Under the pieces are notes generated by a model. The model was not told the origin of the DNA. It was given only the letters and a program-made list of their open reading frames with translations, and did not search any database. This document shows, in pieces, positions 1 to 12,480 of a DNA stretch of 64,000 bases (its first letter is position 1; each line of letters starts with the position of its first letter). Origin of the DNA: Serinus canaria (taxonomy: Eukaryota; Chordata; Aves; Passeriformes; Fringillidae); NCBI RefSeq assembly GCF_022539315.1, contig NC_066313.1, positions 10,047,764 to 10,111,763 on the forward strand. The letters run 5' to 3'. A program made the translations under genes and the position numbers.

Positions 1-1030
1 TTGCAGTAGATTAAGAAACTGCCTCACTGTTTAAACAAAACCACAATGAGCACCACAAGAAGAACTGTTAGACTGAATCTAAAGTTAGAATGACATGACA
101 TCAATACCCCAAAGTCATGAGAACCAGTGGTGGGGCTGGGTGCACCACAAGTTAATGCACCAAGAGATGTGAACCAATTGCAAAGATAGTAGGAGACTGC
201 AATGCTACATTCAGTTGCAGGAGTTTTTAGCAGTGACTTGTTAATTTTTGCTGTTCTCATTTCAAGTTGACAGCAGCTGTAATGGAGAGAGGACATCCAT
301 CCAGCACACTCCTTGATGAGCAGCAGATCAAAGACCTACATTCAACAAACATTCAAACAAAGGTTCTAATTAAACAATACTGCTAAGAGAGAGAAGGAAA
401 ACTACAACTGCCCTACAAGGCATTTTTGTGGTGGCAGAAAGCTGTGATTCCTGCTTTCACTAAGGTCACAGGGCCATAAAAACTCAAAAGATCTTCTCTG
501 TACTAAGCAAGAGAAGAGGGGACCCCAGGCTCCACAGACTGTCCCTTTGAAACAAGAGGGGGAGATATGTGAGGAAAAAATGTACCAGTCCCATTAAAAA
601 AAAAAAAAAAAACTGTAAAAGCTTTTCATTAGTGGGGAAAAAAGCAGGGATTGAAGCCATTCATCTTGAAGGAAAAAAGATGAAACAGAAGAACGAACAC
701 TCCTTTTCTAGGTTTTAAACTGGTAAAAAATTTGGCTTGTTTGTTTTTGTTCAAGAAAAGTAAATTTGGAATCAGATTTGGTTCAACTTCTAGTTTGCTT
801 CCAAGCTTTGCTTACTTTTTCAATTTTTTACAGATATGACTGAAAATATACACATGGGCACTTTTTGTCTTAATTATTGATACACAAATACACAAGCTAT
901 ATTCTAATATAGCAAAGGCAACCTAAATGATATAAAATATGACCTTTTAAATTAAAGTGCCAGATTATGAACCAATAAAAGAGAAATAGTAGCTCTCTCT
1001 ATTGCTACTAGACACAGTGAAGATGCCTGG
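1..1030. other. Non-coding DNA, no gene seen
   Basis: AT-rich, CpG-poor sequence. The only distinct item is a run of 17 A at 596-612. The short open frames here have no recognisable domains and stop codons are frequent in every frame. I see no promoter, exon or identifiable repeat. Position 1 is simply the window edge. Confidence 0.6.
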
Positions 1031-1165
1031 AGTGGATCAGAGAGGAGACCCTCTCCTAGCAAGAAGAAAGAAAAGGATGCTCAGGGGCTCCCAAAAGGAG
1101 GTCGAAGTGAGGTGGGGTCAGTCTCTGCTCCCAGGTAAAAACAACAAGAGGACATTTTGTGCTCC
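1031..1165 (+). mobile_element. CR1 LINE fragment, degraded
   Basis: A remnant of a CR1 non-LTR retrotransposon, the main LINE of birds. The recognisable core (about 1093-1160) contains the words AAAGGAGGT, AGTGAGGTGGGGTCAGTCTC and CTCCCAGGTAA, followed by ACAAGAGGAC. This order is typical of the 3' part of CR1, near the end of the reverse-transcriptase ORF and start of the 3' UTR. The upstream part (1031-1060, GATCAGAGAGGAGACC) matches less well. There is no intact ORF and the copy is truncated at both ends. The open frames on both strands here are CR1 debris, not genes. The boundaries are estimates. Confidence 0.6.
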
Positions 1166-2038
1166 TAAGGCTACTGTGGTGACAAGAGTGACTATGTGTG
1201 TTCGTGGAGGTGACTTCATATACAGGGGTTACATAAAAAAAAAAAAAAAAATAACCTCTCCACCTTTTGGGGTAAAGAATGGGGAGGAGGAAGCTGGGAT
1301 AATGTAACTGAACCCACACCTACAGGAACATCAACATCCAGTGGTATTTATTAGTAGGAAACCCTGCATCAACAGCACTTCAAAATAATTTATGTGAACC
1401 TGCAGGTTTTTATTAACATTAAAAAGCTCCTCTGCTTTTCCCTTTTTGGGAGTTACTTCAGGGTCAGAATCAAAACAGGCTTTCATTTATTTCTAGAGCA
1501 CAGTAACAAACAAACTTCATCAAATCCCACAAATCCCAAATCAACAACTTCAACGTTCTTTACTTTTTCATATTTTCTACTCTTGCTACTGGAGCTACTG
1601 AGCCAGAATTGCCTTTTGCTATTTTTCTAGCATAAATGCCAAGAAAAAAGAAAAGAAAAATAAAAAGAAGAAGAAATAGCTGGAAATAATAATAAGAAGA
1701 AATAGCACTGGCTATTCTAGCAGAATTGTTCACTCTGCATTTCAAGAAGTGAAACTCAGGCAAGTGCTTTGTTTCATGCAAAATGCAAAGCCTCCCTTTA
1801 AGCAGGGAAGTACATGGATGAGTGATTCCCTGTCTCATTTATGCTCCTCTGACTCAGATTCTTTCCAAAGTCCAGTTTGCACTCCCTTAAAGTCACACAC
1901 AAAAATTCCTGCTGGTTTTCATTGGACCTGAGTACTACAACAAGATTACTCTTTCCATCTGAATTTGGCACCAAGGAAATGAAATTCCAAAGCATGACCT
2001 TGAACCCACATATTGAACATAATGGAGAAACACCTGGG

Positions 2039-2066
2039 TCCAAACCAACTGGGAAGTTGGTTTGGA
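2039..2066. repeat. Perfect hairpin, 12-bp arms
   Basis: The arms TCCAAACCAACT (2039-2050) and AGTTGGTTTGGA (2055-2066) are exact reverse complements around the 4-base loop GGGA. A run of 13 T follows directly. It looks like a bacterial intrinsic terminator, but the surrounding DNA is vertebrate, so this is most likely a chance or slippage-derived inverted repeat. Confidence 0.9.
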
Positions 2067-3307
2067 TTTTTTTTTTTTTAAATAACTTTATATATGTTTC
2101 TGAAATGAAGTTTAACTCATCCCATGAACTCAAAATATAATAAAAGTATCATAAATTATTTAATGCTGGACCTATATATTGGCTCCAGCTACACAGGAAA
2201 AAATCCACAAACCGTGCCAGGCTGTGAGACAAGAGTCTTATGGCACAATATGTTCTTGTTCATTAGTTTTCAAAAACTACATTAACCTTTTATATTCTCA
2301 TTATGTTGTGATTTGTCCTATTTCCTAAGATTACAAGGAGTGACACAATTGGATTTTGCCACATCTCTTGTCCATTCTTTCAAAAGTATTCAGCATCATT
2401 ACAGATTAAATGGCACAATAACATGGTCAGTATTTCATTTGCTGCTTCACAGCTGTTAGAAGGTGTTTCTCTGATCTCAGACACGAGAGGGGCAGCCAAA
2501 TCTCACTGCTGCCTCTTGGCTGCAGGTCATTCCAACATACGTGGCTTATAACTAAAGCATATTTAAATTATCTGCCTTCCTATCACTTGGACCCAATGCA
2601 ATCTTTCACTGAAAGAAAACAGTTGGTAACTATTTTCAACAATTTTTTAAGTGGGATTTCAATACTTTTTTTTTTTTAAATATATATATTTATATATGTT
2701 CATACAAATGTTTCATCTATAAATATCAGCTTTGCAAGGGTAACACAAAATGAATGTACTTGAAAAACAGTGGTCATTGTATGGGCCTTCCTTTGCTCTT
2801 GTGAGCTGGACCACAGCCAGCCAGTTCTAGTCTGGAACTAACAGGGTGACCCTGCACTTACAGAGTTGCACAGACTCCTGCCCCACATCTCTGAAGAGAC
2901 AAATAGGTCAGAACACCCCAAAATGTAAAATTTCTCAAAGTATATGAATATTTCATTCATGTCCAGGACACACAAGTATTAATAAGCCTGGAGAAAATAA
3001 AGGCAAAGCAAAGGGTCCTTAGTATGCTATTAGAATAAACAGATTATTAAATTACAACTTCTGAATGCATCTTCTGGATCCATTTCCCATGTCCATTCTA
3101 AGATAAAATAGGGATTCTAGAATATCTTTACAAGTATTCATATGCATAGTTACCCACCCATCCATGGAATATTCCTTGTGGTTATCACTATGATAATGTG
3201 ACATGGTGCACTAAATCAGTACTTTTCTGCTCCATCTTGCAGACTTTACTGATATGGTGTGACAGTTCCAGCACCTCTTAAATAGCCTTCTAATCTTTTT
3301 TCACTTT

Positions 3308-3341
3308 GAATCACACATGAAAATTTAATTATGTGTGATTC
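3308..3341. repeat. Inverted repeat, 11-bp arms
   Basis: GAATCACACAT (3308-3318) pairs exactly with ATGTGTGATTC (3331-3341) around a 12-base AT-rich loop. No known element was recognised. It may be a fossil of a small foldback element or coincidence. Confidence 0.85.
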
Positions 3342-4200
3342 TTCCATCAAAGTTGTCCTAATCTACTACAGCCAATAATGTAATATTGTAAAAGGAAAAA
3401 CCATTAAATTTTATGAGATGGATATTCAGGCAACCATTTTTTTTCCTGTGAGATATTTAATCATTATCTTAAACTCATATAGCTATCTGACACTGAGCAG
3501 AAAGCAGCCCCATCTTGTAGAATCACGGTGTTAACAAAAATGCAGAGGTTAAAATTGGAGCTGATCATGTAATCATCCAACCTTATGAGGATTTTCTGCC
3601 ACAGAAAACAGATTAACAGGAAATTTAGAATCTGCTCTCTTTGGAAAGCTGTTTTTTATGATAGCACTTCCTCTTTAATAGGCATCTTGAAGCATTTCTC
3701 CCAAATGCAGAAAATACAGAAAGCAATGTCTACAGAAGTCTCCATTTTTGTTTTGAACCTTTCACTTCTTTAATGGATATTTCAACAAATACAGCCACTT
3801 TTAGGAAAATACAGCAATAAATTGGATTATGGAGTTCTGATAATGATTTTCATATCCTGATCAAAGCCAGTGTGAAAGTGTTACATGACCAGGATCTACA
3901 GCAGATACCAAAAAAAATTACATTACCAAAGAAAACTGGTCATGTGCAAATTCTCACATGCTTGTGTGTTCTTTCACATGAGCTTTTGCAGGAATTACAA
4001 CACTGATATCAGGGACAGGGTCAGTACTGCCACATTCTCACACTCTGCTGTCCTGCTGCTAAGGACAGAACACTTTTTCTCATTATGTCAGGCAAATGTA
4101 AGTGTAGGGACTTTATACTTCCAGAAAATTAAAAAAAGGAATTTTAACTCTGTGCACCAAATAGAGTTGCATCAGTTCACTAAAACAAATTGTCTATCAT

Positions 4201-4300
4201 AAAAAAATAAAACTAAAAAAAAAAAAATTAAAAAAACAAACCAAACAACCAAAAAAACCCAAAAAATTCACCACCAAAGAAACAAAAAACCCAAACCTCC
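4201..4300. repeat. A/C-rich low-complexity tract
   Basis: About 100 bases made almost entirely of A and C on the + strand, with words such as AAACAAACCAAACAACC and several poly-A runs. G is nearly absent. Three similar tracts occur later in the window (40198, and in the opposite strand sense 46679 and 47845). It probably arose by slippage from a poly-A stretch. It has no coding meaning. Confidence 0.85.
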
Positions 4301-7300
4301 AATAATTCTAGGGTTTTTTTAAAACACCATAGGAATTTTGGTACAAGAAGAATGTTTGTTAGGATCTGCTCTACATTTTATTAGTATGCAAACTATGTGA
4401 GATTCACTTGCTCCTCTCTCTGAAAAGAGAATGACACTGTGTGAAGAATTCCTCTTAGAGTCACCCTACAGCCCATTTTTGGAAGTCTGGACAAAGGTAT
4501 TTGTATAAAATTACACTAAGAGAAACAGAGCAATTCTATGTCAAAACAAAATCTGAAGCAAAGTCCAGCAGGGAAATAAAATCAAATTACTCCTTTGTGT
4601 AGTAAAACCTGGCCTTCCTGTAGTTTTAATGGTCTGGTGTTTCTTACAGATATTAAAAAGAATCTTAGCATCCCAAATCAGTGATGAGAATGTGAGAACA
4701 TGATTTTCATTAGCTTTTACTTTTTAGAAAGTTTTATACTAACATATCAAGTAGAAAATAATTCATTTTTCTAAAATCAGTCATAAGTTTTTCATTTCAG
4801 AGATGATGACTCAAACCAAAATGCTTTAAGAACCCCCAGTTAGTCACCAGGCCCCTTCTATAATATCTTAGACTACCAAGAACAGTTTCAAACATGTCAT
4901 CCCAGAATATCAGTGACAGATTAGAGTGTCAGAGCCATCTCAAACACCAGATTTTACACATTTCCTACATCCTTCAATAATGAATTAACTTTTTGCTTAA
5001 TGACTAAAAGTTTAATTAATTTACTGAAAACAGGCACAACTAACCGTTCCTTTAATTAAGAAAAAAACCATTAAAATCCACAATTACCTTTGAAACTGTT
5101 GGAAGTTTAAATGTTATGTTATTTTATAAATGCCTATCCTTAATCAAGCTTATGAAAAATGACAGAGCATTAAGTTTAAAATGACAGAAGTTATTTCAGG
5201 ATTTCTTTTATGCAATGAACTTGGTATTTTAGCTCTCCTTTTATAATTCCCAAGAGACATGAGGACTCAATGCATCCAAGATTAATACCATCAATTAAAA
5301 GCAGGCAATATTTACTAGCCACAAGTTTGGGCGGTTTTGTTTGTTTTTCTTTTTCCCAAAGACTCTTTTTCATATGCAGGAATGGGTGGGGGGAGGATTG
5401 CAACTCACTTGCACATATATAAAAAAATTAAAACTAAGCATGTTCACTTGGACAAAGCTCATTTCACATCTTATGAGCACATTAAAACTTGTCATGAACA
5501 CAGGAATACATTTCACATCCTTCAGTTTCCATTAGTAACTCAGATTTCATGCTCTGCAATTTGCCTCTTGCCTTTCCCAGATTTCTGAATTTTCTTCTAA
5601 ATGAAAAAGAGACTGGGAAAAAAAAAAAAAAAAAAACAAGTATTTTTGTTATGCAGGCATGTTGAGGACATGAGGTTAGCATTACATGCCCTACCCTGAG
5701 GTCACTGTTTGCCAATTTACTGACATGTCAGAGCAGGATGGAGCACTGGTTCTACCAAATTGCAGTGTAAACAGGAGCAGGTGAAGTTGTAACAGAAGCC
5801 AAAGATTTTAAACCATAAGCCTTTTTTAACAGTATAAACATAATAATTTTGTCCTCCTAACTACTGTGAAAAATCCTGCTATCTTCCAGTTACACTTGAG
5901 CAGCACAGCTACTGCTCTGTTAATGAGAAACAGAACTGATTCCCCTGAAGCTGGAAAGCAGCTGAGAAATCCCTAAAACTGGGGAAGGTCCAGCAGCCCA
6001 TTAGACTGGGGGGCTCCAGCAGCAGGAGCTGACAGCACCTTTCAGCACAGTGAGACACCCAACACTTCAAGAACATGAGTGAACAAATGTCATCTCAGGT
6101 CACTCTTGAACCCTGGTCTGACAAAAAGAGCTTGAGGGTGGTGTGAAAAATAGACTAGTTTGATAGTCCTGGTAGCACTATTTTAAAAACTTAAAGACTT
6201 TTTTTTTTTGTCCAACTTTCAAGTGTTCAGAGAGACACTGCCAAAAAAAAAAAATGTCAGAAGTGTGTCAAGAATACTACTGGTTAAAAGAATCGTGAGG
6301 GAGTAATTTATTTTTGAGAAATAAAAAAAAACCTAAGTGCCTATCACTTACAGAATGTGAGATGCTTCATCTGTTAAAATATAATGTGAAAAAAAATCCC
6401 AAAAAAAGAAAAGCCTTTTATTTGAAAATACTACTCATTAACATTCCCTGAGCTGTACATACAAGCCCCCTGAACTGCTGTCAAAAATCATCAGAAATGA
6501 CCTGGAAAATGGAGCAAAAGTGAGAGTACAATGTTAGTTATGGCTACTCAATTATATTTAGTGTCAGTACAGTCAAGGGCTGTCTACAGAACATAAAAGA
6601 AAGTTCCCACGTTTCCAGATGAGTCAGCATTCACATGGCAGAGGAGAATCACTGCAGATGAATGCCCCAGCTAAGTCAGGCATCAGGGAAATATATTCAG
6701 CATGGAGGAGCCTGAGTTTGGGCATTTATTCCAGCAGCCTTTGATGAAAGAAAGCAATTTCTGGTGTTGGGATTTGTAAGCAAAGCTCAGAGGACAAGAG
6801 AGGAGCTGCTTCTGTGGCAGCCTGCACAAGTACACAGCCACAGCTTGGATGCAGGGAACCTTGGTTTTCTCTGCATCTCAAGAGGATGCACCTACTGAAA
6901 AGACCTAAAAAAGGCAAGCAACTACAGCGTGAACAAGAAACATCCCTGTGAATCTTAAACCTGGAAAACAGATCATGAGATACAGAGTTGACAGCAGTCA
7001 ACTTAAGCCATGAATAGGAAGGAGGAGGACAGCAACTGTTGAGTCCATCCTTCAGCACAGGAATCAAAGGCATTGTATGAAACTACAAAAACAAACAAAA
7101 AAAGTTTGAAAGCCAGTGGTGGAGTTCTTCACACACTGGAGAGCCCAGCTGTACCCTGACTAGCTAACCTGTATTATTGCATTTCACACAGCTTTAAAAA
7201 GTATCTGAAGATGTTCTAGGAAAAAGAATCCAGGTCTTTAAGTTCCTGAGCTGAAGATTGATAGAGATAGTGAGAAAATTGTGGATTTTTTTTTTACCTA

Positions 7301-9896
7301 CTTATAGTACAACGCTAGAAGCAGGACAGTATGGCAGATGAGTCGGAGGCCTGACCTAGTATTAGCTGTGTCCTTTTAATAATTCCAAAAATACTCAGAA
7401 ATGAAACTATAATAATAATAATGTTAATAATAATTGTGGATTTATTTGTTCATAAGATTTATTGCAGCACAAATATTCAGAAATCTGAAATTGTGAAATG
7501 CCTCAGCACGCAAGCAGGCATTGAAAACCTCCTAAGCTTCAGATTAGCCACAGTGAGGCTGCAATAAGCAGATTTTGTTTCCTATGACAATCCTGCAACC
7601 TAGTGCAATCTCAAGTGCTAGCTCAGAGATCAACAGAAGCATCCTTTTTTCCTTAAATATTTCAGTAAAAGGCAAACATAGAAAGTAACAGCAAAACACA
7701 ACTATGCAGATGTGTAAAATTAACAGTATAAACTCAGGAACTGAGTCAATCTTTTTCCTCCCTGTAAAGCAAAATGCAATGTTATAAATTTAAATCCATT
7801 TGGAGCTGTTTCTTTACCAAAAGATCTGTATCTGCATGAGTTTTATAGGTTACCATGCTATTTTGTTGGATTAATGACAAAAACCCCATGCATGTATAAT
7901 CAGGGTAATGTGGTAGCACATTTCAGTTTCTACAGGTCATTTATAATTTATGCAATTTGTTCCCTCTTTTTTAATGGCAACATTTTTCATCCAAAGTTGT
8001 GCTTCCCTCAGCTGCAAAATGGAGAGCCATTCATTTAATGTATGCAGATGGAAAACAGAAAAAAGGTCAGACAAATTACTGCCTTGTATTTGCAAGAAAA
8101 GTAGAATTCTACAGCCTTCCTAGAGAAAACACTCAGAAACACACCTCAAAATATTGCTTAGAACTACAGCAAAAAGAGATTTGTGAAAATTTTTGCCCTA
8201 TCATTATGCTGAAATGACTTGAAAACTAGTGCCACTTTGTTATATGGACTCCAGTGTCTGTTCTACTTTTTTTTCAGTAATTTTGGTCTGAAAAGTAAAA
8301 AAAATACAAAAGTCACATTCAGGGTGAAAAACAACACAAACACCAAAAGAAGTTAAGGACCTAAATCTCAAAATTATGTGTATTGTACAATTATGAAACT
8401 ATTTTGATGAAATATTACACTTTTAAAGACAGTCTAACTAAAGAATAATAAAAACTTCTAAAAGGCCAGTTTAACTTACGAATGACCAAATATTTTCCTG
8501 CTTATTATTAAAGGCTAGTTTGATGCTACTGAAATAAACTAACTCAAAAATACAAAAATACTTAATTCCATTTTTATATTTGCATCAACACAAAACACTT
8601 GAACTGATTTTATGTCCAATCTGGATATTATTAAAGAGGATCAATACCAGATTTATTATTTTTTATTTATTTATTATTTTTTATTTTGAATAATTTTTAA
8701 TGGCTTTATTAGAGCTGTCAACTGGTAATAAAAATTATCTGGATTCCTATTTTTTATATGAATATATGAATAATGTGAAGGAAGGGATATCTGTTTCCCT
8801 AAAGCATTTTTAAGCGGCTTGGTTACAAATTGTAAATGGAACCCAATCATTTCTATTTCACTAAAAAACCCCCCCAAACTCTAGTCATATATTTATCCAT
8901 AAAAATACTCAAGAGATGGACTTTCCCTCACCCCTAAATGGAGCACAGCTTTTCAAAGTTGCAAAGCCAATTGTAAATCTTCCTGTTTGACTCCTCATTC
9001 CATGGAACACACTGGAAGGATTACAGGGCAAACCTCTGCCCTTGTTTAGAGGCAAGTTCCTCAGTCACCTTGCAGAGCATTGTTACTAATATAGTTTTGT
9101 TATCTATTTGAAATGGATTGGCTTCCAGAAATCCAATGGTTTATTTTCAATGACCTCCTCAGAGAAAGGCATACACATGCCTTCAGTCCAAAAATTATCT
9201 TTTTTTTTAATAGATCCTGCTCAGTTCCAAGGAGATAGAGAAACAAAGGCAAAAAGCCCCAAAAACAATGAATGAACAACCTTTATTAGAAAACTGAAGT
9301 TTCTGCACTTTATTTTTAGAGCAGAATGTATTGTTAAGTTTATGAAGTTTAGGAAAAGGGCATCGCTACTGAATCTATACTTTAAAGAAAGTTAAGCAGT
9401 AAAATGAGCTAAAAAGACAATAGAATTCACATATTTACTAGCATAGCACTACTGCTATGCTAATAGCAAAACTGCTTCTGTCAAAGTATTGGATACCATC
9501 CTTTTAAATTTCATTTGTTGCATTTAATGTTCAAGAATTGTGACTTTCTTGGATAACAGAACTTAAGTGGTGCAGTGGTAAAGTAACTCCATTTAAAGTT
9601 CAAAGCTGCATTTCTGGGCTGATAAATTCTGCTAAACCAGAAGTCAAACAATATTCTCACCACGAGAAAACAGCTTCTGCCAATTCCTCACCATACCTTT
9701 TAAACTATTTCATTTCCTGAAAAAGTGCATTTCAGCTCAATTTTCTAAGTGATTCTGGTGAACGGAAGCAGAAGAAAAAATATCAATGGTATTCAAGAAT
9801 TTCTAGGATGAATTAACTTAAGAGGCAACTGGACTCTGGATTGCTACTCACAAAAACATCATCAAGGCCATGTAACACTGTGGTTTATATAGGTTT
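4301..9896. other. Non-coding DNA, no gene seen
   Basis: AT-rich sequence with 19 A at 5618-5636, 12 A at 6243-6254, an (AAT)n-like patch at about 7410-7434 and an A/T-only stretch at 8651-8699. The longest frame (6726-7073, minus strand, 115 codons) shows no domain or motif that I recognise. No mobile element was identified. Confidence 0.55.
9439..9462. repeat. Hairpin, 10-bp arms
   Basis: TAGCATAGCA (9439-9448) and TGCTATGCTA (9453-9462) are exact reverse complements with the loop CTAC. This is a short perfect foldback with no recognised function. Confidence 0.85.
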
Positions 9897-9932
9897 ATTC
9901 TCCATATATATATAAATATATATATGGAGAAT
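9897..9932. repeat. Near-perfect 36-bp palindrome
   Basis: The left arm (9897-9913) begins ATTCTCC and continues as alternating AT. The right arm (9916-9932) mirrors it and ends GGAGAAT. All 17 arm pairs match and only the two central A bases are unpaired. The 7-bp non-AT ends make this more than a plain AT microsatellite. Such AT-rich palindromes can extrude as cruciforms and are prone to breakage and deletion in vertebrate genomes. Function in this locus is unknown. Confidence 0.9.
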
Positions 9933-11039
9933 GAATCAAATTCTGTTTCTGCTTTCTTCAAAATAACAGCTTAAAATAGAATTGCCCAGGTATCAAGTGA
10001 GGGTAGTGGTACTTACTATCATTATCTCTGGTGTTCAGTCATAAAATTATGGTGGAATGATAAGTTCCTAAGTAATCCTCCTGTTGTATTTTTTTTAATG
10101 AAAAAATTCACATTCAGTGAATTAGACTATATGTGCATTTTCTCATGTTTAACATACTCATTTTCCAAAGATTACGTAAGCTAAAATATCTGGGAACTTA
10201 AGAATGCATCTCAGTAAGCACCTCTCCTTGTAATAATTTAATGACGTTTCCATTGACATGCACAGAATTTTGTTTTCTGTTGTTCTTTTAAAAAAATCAT
10301 GACAGGATGCTGTGTTTAGAGAAGGGCAAGAGTGTTTCATTCAAATGGATTGAACCCTGGGTCTCTATGATCTCTTATTCATAAATGGGGTGACATACTG
10401 AGGCTTTTTCCTATTACCTTGCCACTGTGTAATTGCAGAATGTGCTATGAAACACGGGGCTTTCTCCTTTCAAAACAGGTGTAATTGAGACATAAAATGG
10501 GTCCTTGAGAGAACAGGAGGCCTGTGTTGTCATGGCTGGATCTGAGGGCATCCTGGCTTTCCAGCCCTCCAAATTCAAAGGATCAGCAGAGTCATTAACA
10601 CTGCTACCAGGCTACAAGCAGATAACATATTCAGTGGAAAAGCTCATCTCTTGCAGAGTATAATGCATGTATTCTGGACTGCAAGGTAAAAAATGTATAG
10701 CAGCTGATGGAGGGAATGTCAGCAGTCATTTGCTTTGCCCTGAGCAGAACAGTTGAACTATCAGGAGGAGTAATTCTCAAGTTGAGCCTCTAATGGTCCC
10801 ATACTACAGGGGCAGCTGGACTGGCAAGACTGTGCCAGGGAAATCTGGAAATATACAAAACTGAGCTCTCAGGTCTTTCTCTTCAGAGGGGGAAAAGTAA
10901 ATTGAAAACAACTAAAACAAGAACAGACAGGTGTGGAAGTCAGGGGCGTCAAAGAGCAGAGCTGGGAACTCTTCCTCCTACAGAATGTCTCTGAGCTTTC
11001 TAGAAATGGTAAAATATCTTTAACTCAACAACTAACTGA

Positions 11040-11320
11040 TAGCATGGAAAGAAACTATGAAAATTGATCTGATATGACTGACTGATGTTTGGATTGGCTG
11101 AGTGAGATCCATGGCTGATTAAATATTCATGATGTTATTTGTAGGTTGCATTGAGCGTGTTAGCAATAAAATCAATTTATTAACTATATTAATAAGGCTA
11201 CACAGTTGTTAAAAGGGTAAATGCCATTTGAGACAATATTACAGTAGCAAAACATGTGACTCTTTACAGCAGCAGTTAAAGGACTGGGGACTTTGTAAGG
11301 ATTCATATTTGTTACATGTT
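11040..11320. promoter_or_regulatory. Candidate conserved enhancer-like block
   Basis: AT-rich but not low-complexity, with homeodomain-type words close together: GATTAAATATTCATGATG near 11117, CAATAAAATCAATTTATTAA near 11164 and TTAATAAGG near 11189. This composition is common in vertebrate developmental enhancers. Conservation was not tested and the limits are arbitrary, so this is inference only. Confidence 0.2.
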
Positions 11321-12279
11321 TGTTCCTGAGATTTAGTTTATATATAGCATGTTATTTCCAAAGAAAATTATGACTAGACCTTTAAATTGAAAAATAACAT
11401 CAATTTGTTCATGTACAGTGTTTTTTAAATGTCTGTCAATCTCTTTTGTGAAGCATGCCTTTTTACCATAATTCATTAGGCCTCTCATCTACATTTTCCC
11501 TCAAAAAATATGCTGAAATTTTGTTCATTTTTGAGAGGCTTAGCATGATTTTTGCCTTCCTATTCTTTGTATCATTTAAGAGGATGAACATGGGCATTAA
11601 ACACATTGTTTGAGCTCCTTGTGGATCAAACTGTATGCCCTATGCATATTGGAAATTCAGGTCACCTCACTGCCAGGAGCCCCAGGGGGCCTTTGGGACA
11701 CTGTAAAATACTGTAAACCACCACTTCCAGCAGAAGGAAAGAGTCTGGAAAAAGGGCTGCCAGAAAGGCTGAGCAGGAAACTGCTGCACAAAGGTTGTCC
11801 TGGTAAGTGCCAACACTTTTCTCTGCCTCTTGCAGAAGAAGAAACACAAAGTGGCCATGAAGGTAAGATAAAAATATTTCACTCTCTTGGTGCATATCCT
11901 GAGAGACTTTTACCCAATCATCCAGTATTTTTAACAATTATTTCAGTGCTCCTCAAAGGCAAATTCCTCAGATTTCATGGCTTTTGTATTATCGCTATGC
12001 TAATAAACACAGATATGTGTTTATCCACAGGAGTTATTCTTGAGACTCAGCAGAAGAGTACCCCAAAAGTATGATTCAAAGGACAGAATTTTTAAATTAA
12101 TTTAGTGCTGAGACCTCAGATTCACCTGCAAGGAGCCATCTTTCAAGAGTTTCTATTATCACCAGCAGGACAGTTTCAAAACAAAATCCCATACAATTTT
12201 ATCATGATTTTGAGAACTTGTCCCTGATTTCCAGTTAGCCCACCACAAGAATTATTTTTATGAAGTTCATTTACTGCAT

Positions 12280-12480
12280 GCATGTTTATAAAACATAATA
12301 AATGAGTCAAATGAGTTTCTGTTATTTGAGTGCACACATATGGTAGAGAAGTTAATTTATCTGATTACTCCATTATTACCATTCTAATGGTAATTCATTG
12401 CTATATCCATGCCATTGCTATGCTGATTTTGACCATGTAAAAAATGGCTTTTTTTTTTGTAAATATTTATCATGTTCCTG
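12280..12480. promoter_or_regulatory. Candidate conserved enhancer-like block
   Basis: Contains TGCATGCATG, an AP-1-like ATGAGTCA (near 12302), GTTAATTTATCTGATTA and two TAATGGTAAT/CCATTATTACC-type words (near 12371-12395) that are nearly inverted copies. It is unique, AT-rich and not recognisably a repeat. The enhancer reading is inference and needs cross-species alignment. Confidence 0.18.

Larger units (their letters stand above)
1166..4200. other. Non-coding DNA with simple repeats
   Basis: No gene recognised. It holds 17 A at 1235-1251, a purine/A-rich tract with AAGAAG and AATAAT words at about 1641-1706, 13 T at 2067-2079, and 12 T running into AT dinucleotides at 2666-2698. Two small hairpins (2039-2066 and 3308-3341) are listed separately. 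Open frames such as 1877-2140 and 3885-4202 have no recognisable family and no coding-like composition. Confidence 0.55.

Noticed and set aside
2039..2079. Hairpin followed by 13 T, like an intrinsic terminator
   Set aside because: The window is vertebrate nuclear DNA with CR1 and an LTR. Rho-independent termination does not apply, and there is no gene upstream.
3518..3590. Possible CR1 3' end (AGAATCACGG ... ATCATCCAACC)
   Set aside because: Only scattered words match and the spacing is wrong, so it is too weak to annotate.
11610..12074. 154-codon open frame
   Set aside because: It starts at TTG, not ATG, has no recognisable domain, and lies in DNA without exon-like boundaries.
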